9,062 bases of DNA from Burkholderiaceae bacterium. GTDB taxonomy: Bacteria; Pseudomonadota; Gammaproteobacteria; Burkholderiales; Burkholderiaceae. A program made the translations under genes and the position numbers. Under the pieces are notes generated by a model that had not been told where the DNA came from, made no database searches, and was given only the letters and a program-made list of their open reading frames with translations. The stretch is taken from positions 1 to 9,062 of the forward strand of contig CANISN010000051.1 in assembly GCA_947470165.1 (NCBI GenBank). Reading direction: 5' to 3'. Shown piece after piece: positions 5,620 to 9,062 of this stretch. Every line of letters begins with the position of its first letter. Position 1 is the stretch's first letter.

Positions 5620-7347
5620 TTATTCTTTGCCAGCAGGGGTAATTTGGTAGAGACGTAAACGCTCATCGCGGTCAGCTGCACGGCGGTCTTCCCAAAGTAA
5701 TTCAATTATCTTTTTATTCAGACTAGCGTAGGCCTTTGCCTCTAAAGAACTATGGGTCAGCATGAGACTGCAACTGGGATCATCTCGTAGGGGAAGTTTA
5801 GTGAAGTAACTAAACGATGCCAATTGAGCAGGACCTAGGTTACTAGTATCAATGCAGCCTGGTGTGTTAGCAATAATACTTTCTAGGCGATCGGATACAT
5901 AGCGATACGTTTTGGCGTAATTGATCGTTGGCAACCAGAGCGTCATTAATAAGACCCACATTAGTGTGGTACCAGAGGCAGAGATAATGAGACAGCGCCA
6001 GATTTCTTTTGGAGCGCGGGAAGTTCTCCAGCGCACAATCGCTAACCATATGCCCGTTACAAGAAGGGCGACAATAAACATCATGTAATCAAATTGCGCC
6101 TGAAAGCCCGGCAATAGCCGAGCAAAGTTGGCCGCCGTAGATTCTGGGAAGCCAGTCACTTTTGCCAACCAGATAATCCAAATGGCTAGGGCAATCATCG
6201 TAAAGCTAAACATCGCGAACCAATCGATAAAGCTAATTAAACTGCGCTTGAGAATTGGCAAGCTAAAAGCGGCAATGATAGAGAGGGTGGGAATCAAAAT
6301 AATTAGATCGTGCTCATTTGCCTCTAATCTGAACACAACATAAATCAGGCAACCAATAAATAAACTCAGCGGAATACATAGATGAGGTGCGCGCCACTGG
6401 CCCGCCTCTTTAGCTCGACCCCAGTGGGCAAGAGAGATGATGGCTAATGGCCAAACTGGCCAAGCATAAGCCCAGAAGTTGATACTTAAAAATCCAAGCG
6501 ACTCAATTGATGGAGTCGCACGCATCTCTGGCATATTGCGCCAGCCTTCTTGGGCGATATGACGCCACTCGGGAGTAAGATTTCCCAGATACCAAAGCGC
6601 TGGCCAAATCGCAAAACCAATTAAGCCTACAACAGTGCTGGTTAAGGTCCAACGAAAGCGTAACTTCGCATTACTAGCGATCACTGCGATGATGGTGGAG
6701 CTCACCATGATTAAGCTCAGTGTGAGATTGCTAGACAAAGCAACAATAGCAATACCAAGGCCAGTCCATAGACCGCCTTGCCATGGCTTATCTAAACCTC
6801 GCACTGTCCCGTACAAGACAATACTGATGCCCATGAGTTGCGCCATCATTGGTGTAGTCTCATGTGCACGTTGCGCAAGACCGACACAAGCCAAGAAAAT
6901 GAGTAGAGCGCCATCAGCCAGGGTCATGCCATAGTTTTTACGACCAGGTTGTCCGCCGACGGCGAGTGCGATTGGTTGCACCTCCTGGCGACGGCCTAAA
7001 AGGTAAGTGGCGTACCAAATTGCTAATGCTGCAGAAAAGAAACAGACGGCTGAGTACAGACGCGCAGCATTAGTTATGCCAATGAGTGGACCAAAGAGAT
7101 CCATGAGGCATGCACCTAACCAGTAAGGGAATGGCGCTCCAAGAGAAACATCACGACCGGCAAGATGCGGAACAATCCAGTCCAGTGCTTTGCCGTGTTG
7201 CAAGGCCCACATTCCACCAAAGCCAATGGCATCCTCGTTCTTCCATGGGTCACGCGCAAAAAGACCAGCGAGACCATAGATGATGGTCAACGCAAAAATA
7301 ATGATGCGGGGAATCGAGGTGGTGGCGGCGGCGGTGAGTTTAACCAT
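5620..7347 (-). CDS. ArnT-like GT-C membrane glycosyltransferase
   Basis: This 575-aa inner-membrane protein has about 11-13 predicted helices. The first periplasmic loop carries RDPWKNEDA (32-40), matching the acidic metal/substrate site of ArnT and other GT39/GT83-type enzymes. It is followed by APFPYWLGA (71-79), a counterpart of the HPPLYYW-type motif of that superfamily. C-terminal residues from about 472 form a soluble domain with C498 and C526. Such enzymes move a sugar from a polyprenyl-phosphate carrier onto lipid A, protein or another acceptor at the periplasmic face; no arn operon is nearby, so 4-amino-arabinose transfer is not implied. There is no Shine-Dalgarno before ATG 7347, which lies about 13 nt past the rpmE terminator U-tract. 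The MATE gene follows 3 nt downstream, so the two are co-expressed. An imperfect GGN repeat sits in the first codons (antisense). Confidence 0.82.
   Translation of the reverse strand: MVKLTAAATTSIPRIIIFALTIIYGLAGLFARDPWKNEDAIGFGGMWALQHGKALDWIVPHLAGRDVSLGAPFPYWLGACLMDLFGPLIGITNAARLYSAVCFFSAALAIWYATYLLGRRQEVQPIALAVGGQPGRKNYGMTLADGALLIFLACVGLAQRAHETTPMMAQLMGISIVLYGTVRGLDKPWQGGLWTGLGIAIVALSSNLTLSLIMVSSTIIAVIASNAKLRFRWTLTSTVVGLIGFAIWPALWYLGNLTPEWRHIAQEGWRNMPEMRATPSIESLGFLSINFWAYAWPVWPLAIISLAHWGRAKEAGQWRAPHLCIPLSLFIGCLIYVVFRLEANEHDLIILIPTLSIIAAFSLPILKRSLISFIDWFAMFSFTMIALAIWIIWLAKVTGFPESTAANFARLLPGFQAQFDYMMFIVALLVTGIWLAIVRWRTSRAPKEIWRCLIISASGTTLMWVLLMTLWLPTINYAKTYRYVSDRLESIIANTPGCIDTSNLGPAQLASFSYFTKLPLRDDPSCSLMLTHSSLEAKAYASLNKKIIELLWEDRRAADRDERLRLYQITPAGKE
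7318..7335. repeat. six GGN triplets at the start of the glycosyltransferase gene
   Basis: The plus strand shows GGT GGT GGC GGC GGC GGT, so the minus-strand gene reads ACC GCC GCC GCC ACC ACC (codons 5-10, Thr-Ala-Ala-Ala-Thr-Thr). The triplet run stays in frame if its copy number changes. The G-rich strand is the template strand, so G-structures would form in DNA and not in the mRNA. Confidence 0.6.
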
Positions 7348-7360
7348 AAAAACTAGTAAT

Positions 7361-7384
7361 AAAAAAAGGCAGCAAAGCTGCCTT
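7361..7384 (-). terminator. intrinsic terminator of rpmE
   Basis: On the minus strand, AAGGCAGC pairs perfectly with GCTGCCTT around a 3-nt TTT loop (7366-7384), and an uninterrupted T run follows (7361-7367). This is a strong Rho-independent terminator placed about 56 nt after the rpmE stop. Read in the plus direction the stem lacks a comparable T-tract, so it works mainly for rpmE. Confidence 0.88.
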
Positions 7385-7385
7385 G

Positions 7386-7415
7386 ATTATCATGCAGGGA
7401 AGGGCGAATACCCAA
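7386..7415 (-). promoter_or_regulatory. candidate promoter for the glycosyltransferase-MATE pair
   Basis: On the minus strand TTGGGT (7415-7410) and GATAAT (7391-7386) are 18 bp apart; the -10 matches five of six bases and the -35 the first three. Transcription would begin near 7379, inside the left arm of the rpmE terminator, so its own transcripts could not form the full hairpin. The leader would be about 30 nt. Confidence 0.35.
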
Positions 7416-7439
7416 GCCCTGTATTGAGTAAGCCTATTA

Positions 7440-7787
7440 TTAAGCCTTCTTCTTAGCTGGCTTTGCAGCAGCTTTAGCTTCTGCAGCAGCAGCTTTTTTC
7501 TCAGCAGTTTTAGCGGCGCCATCACCAGTTGATTTAGCAACGGCTTTAGTACCGAATTTCTGACGAAATTTCTCAACACGACCGGCAGTATCCATAATCT
7601 TCTGGGTACCAGTGTAGAAAGGGTGTGACTCAGATGAAGTCTCGATCTTGGACAGTGGATACTCCTTACCATCTTCCCACTTGATGGTTTCTCTCGTGCT
7701 CATGGTGGAGCGAGTCTTGAAGCTGAAGTTGTTAGAAACGTCTACAAAGACGATTTCACGATATTCGGGGTGAATGCCAGGTTTCAT
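7440..7787 (-). CDS. rpmE2: 50S ribosomal protein L31 type B with Lys/Ala-rich C-terminal tail
   Basis: Residues 1-80 are a typical type B L31: [20 protein letters not shown] at the start, then [24 protein letters not shown], and [10 protein letters not shown]. The protein has no cysteine, so it is the zinc-free form, in contrast to the zinc-binding CxxC type A. L31 bridges the two ribosomal subunits at the central protuberance. Residues 81-115 form an extra tail in which 25 of 35 residues are Lys or Ala, resembling the tails of histone H1-like proteins; L31 type B usually ends near 80-90 aa. Start ATG 7787 has a good AGGA site 7 nt upstream. The gene lies downstream of rho, as often in betaproteobacteria, and has its own intrinsic terminator. 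The tail could bind rRNA or nascent nucleic acid, but that is inference. Confidence 0.95.
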   Translation of the reverse strand: MKPGIHPEYREIVFVDVSNNFSFKTRSTMSTRETIKWEDGKEYPLSKIETSSESHPFYTGTQKIMDTAGRVEKFRQKFGTKAVAKSTGDGAAKTAEKKAAAAEAKAAAKPAKKKA

Positions 7788-7839
7788 TATTAAGTCCTAT
7801 TAGCGGGCAGCCGTTTGAGGGATGTATCGTATTACACAG

Positions 7840-7875
7840 TACCAGACCCAAATACTTACCCAAGTTAAATACCAA
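7840..7875 (-). promoter_or_regulatory. three 12-bp-spaced TTGG repeats in the rho-rpmE spacer
   Basis: On the minus strand, three consecutive 12-mers starting at 7875, 7863 and 7851 begin TTGGTA, TTGGGT and TTGGGT. The copies lie between rho and rpmE, 53-88 nt before the rpmE start. They could be overlapping -35-like elements or sites for a regulator that reads near-helical spacing (12 bp is slightly over one turn). No convincing -10 is paired with them, although GATACA follows the last copy by 17 bp. Nothing else is visible in this 165-nt spacer, and there is no intrinsic terminator after rho. Confidence 0.25.
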
Positions 7876-7952
7876 TTATTAAAGCGATAAAGGCGAAATT
7901 ATGCCATGAAATCAACAACAAAGCGCACTTTTACCGACTCTGAGAGCCTAAA

Positions 7953-9062
7953 CTAGCCACCCTTACGCATTAAATCAAAGAATTCACTATTATTTTTGGT
8001 GGATTTGAGCTTATCAACGATAAAGTTCATTGCCTCAATATCGTCCATATCGGCCAACAATTTACGTAAAACCCAGATCTTCTGGAGGTTTTCTGCTTTC
8101 ACCAGCAACTCTTCACGGCGGGTACCAGACTTGTTGAGGTTGATCGATGGGTAAACGCGACGCTCAGCCAAACGACGCTCAAGGTGAACTTCCATATTGC
8201 CAGTACCTTTGAACTCCTCGTAGATCAAGTCGTCCATGCGGCTACCAGTTTCAATTAAGGCTGTAGCGATGATGGTGAGTGAGCCACCTTCTTCTACATT
8301 ACGCGCCGCGCCAAAGAAACGTTTTGGACGTTGCAAGGCATTGGCATCAACACCACCAGAAAGTACCTTTCCGGATGAAGGGATCACGGTATTGTAAGCA
8401 CGAGCCAGACGGGTAATTGAGTCTAGCAAGATGATGACATCTTTTTTCATCTCGACTAAGCGTTTCGCTTTTTCAATCACCATCTCGGCAACTTGAACGT
8501 GACGCACAGCGGGCTCATCAAATGTAGAGGCAACGACTTCACCACGAACGGAGCGCTGCATCTCGGTTACTTCCTCAGGACGCTCATCGACTAATAATAC
8601 GATCAAAATTGCCTCTGGATTATTCGCAGCAATCGCATGGGCAATATGCTGCATCATCACGGTCTTACCGGATTTTGGTGAAGACACGATCAAACCACGC
8701 TGGCCATAGCCAATCGGGGAGATCATATCGATGATGCGGCCAGTGAGATTTTCTTCTGCCTTGATATCACGCTCTAACTGAACCACGCGATTGGGGTGCA
8801 AAGGCGTTAAGTTCTCGAACATGATGCGGTTCTTTAACGCCTCTGGAGGCAAACCATTGATCTTGTCTACCTTTACTAAAGCAAAGTAACGCTCGCCATC
8901 TTTAGGGGTGCGAACCTCACCTTCAACGCTGTCACCAGTGTGAAGGTTGAAGCGGCGGATCTGGGCAGGTGAGATGTAGATATCGTCCGGCGATGCCATA
9001 TACGAGGCATCAGGGGAGCGTAAGAAACCAAAGCCATCAGGCAATACTTCTAAAGTGCCGTC
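7953..9062 (-). CDS. rho: transcription termination factor Rho (N-terminus outside window)
   Basis: The frame stays open to the right window edge: codons before the TTG at 9044 read DGTLEV and continue into [10 protein letters not shown]. About 369 residues are therefore visible and roughly the first 50 are missing compared with the 419 aa of E. coli Rho. Present are the RNA-binding cold-shock-like domain ([13 protein letters not shown] to [10 protein letters not shown]), Walker A (SPKSGKTVM, 8681-8655), Walker B ([17 protein letters not shown]), the Q-loop region ([20 protein letters not shown]) and the R-loop ([21 protein letters not shown]). All are intact. Rho is a hexameric RNA-dependent ATPase/helicase that ends transcription at unstructured C-rich RNA. 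The protein ends in DLMRKGG. The rpmE gene follows after 165 nt. Confidence 0.97.
   Translation of the reverse strand, partial: DGTLEVLPDGFGFLRSPDASYMASPDDIYISPAQIRRFNLHTGDSVEGEVRTPKDGERYFALVKVDKINGLPPEALKNRIMFENLTPLHPNRVVQLERDIKAEENLTGRIIDMISPIGYGQRGLIVSSPKSGKTVMMQHIAHAIAANNPEAILIVLLVDERPEEVTEMQRSVRGEVVASTFDEPAVRHVQVAEMVIEKAKRLVEMKKDVIILLDSITRLARAYNTVIPSSGKVLSGGVDANALQRPKRFFGAARNVEEGGSLTIIATALIETGSRMDDLIYEEFKGTGNMEVHLERRLAERRVYPSINLNKSGTRREELLVKAENLQKIWVLRKLLADMDDIEAMNFIVDKLKSTKNNSEFFDLMRKGG

Noticed and set aside
5867..6934. Several short frames inside the glycosyltransferase gene on both strands
   Set aside because: All lie within a 575-codon gene with clear family motifs and show no domains or ribosome sites.
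7165..7356. Plus-strand frame with a poly-Gly run at the start of the glycosyltransferase gene
   Set aside because: The Gly run is the antisense of the Ala/Thr codons of the glycosyltransferase N-terminus; no other coding signal is present.
7400..7420. AGGGC/GCCCT inverted repeat behind rpmE
   Set aside because: The stem is only 5 bp with a 10-nt or longer loop; the real terminator lies nearer to the glycosyltransferase start.
9042..9044. TTG codon as the start of rho
   Set aside because: Upstream codons stay open to the window edge and match the Rho RNA-binding domain, so this is an internal Leu.

Overview
The window looks like a stretch of chromosome from a low-GC member of the Burkholderiales, most likely Polynucleobacter or a close relative. 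This rests on the rho then rpmE (L31 type B) gene order, a Bug-type periplasmic receptor (an expanded family in Burkholderiales), a DsbB of the betaproteobacterial kind, and moderate base composition with AT-rich intergenic spacers. The assignment comes from protein-level recognition; no search was run.

Left part, plus strand (1-2212): the C-terminal end of an alpha/beta hydrolase; a hairpin capped by a UACG tetraloop; a 52-aa two-helix membrane microprotein (DUF5993-like) that may be read from a leaderless transcript; a DsbB-type thiol oxidoreductase with an unusual placement of its second cysteine pair; and an orphan Bug/TctC solute receptor. The microprotein, dsbB and the receptor lie 16-18 nt apart and probably form one transcription unit.

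Middle part, plus strand (2213-4215): a compact type II toxin-antitoxin module (small RHH-like antitoxin and MazF/PemK-like toxin, overlapping by 4 nt). It is preceded by a perfect 8-bp inverted repeat sitting on the -10 of a candidate promoter. Next come two small envelope genes: a secreted Gly/Tyr/Pro-rich protein with GGG(H/Y/W) repeats, and a glycine-zipper lipoprotein.

Right part, minus strand (4225-9062, read right to left): rho (its N-terminus lies outside the window), rpmE with a long Lys/Ala tail, a clear intrinsic terminator, then an ArnT/GT-C-like membrane glycosyltransferase followed 3 nt later by a NorM-type MATE exporter. The rpmE terminator ends only about 13 nt before the glycosyltransferase start. 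That gene therefore depends on read-through or on a promoter that starts inside the terminator; a candidate for the latter is visible.

I see no phage, IS element, CRISPR array, tRNA or rRNA. No single locus here is clearly a wholly new system. The points most worth following are the microprotein-DsbB pair, the toxin-antitoxin operator, the promoter/terminator overlap ahead of the glycosyltransferase, and the L31 tail. No gene-free stretch exceeds 300 bases.
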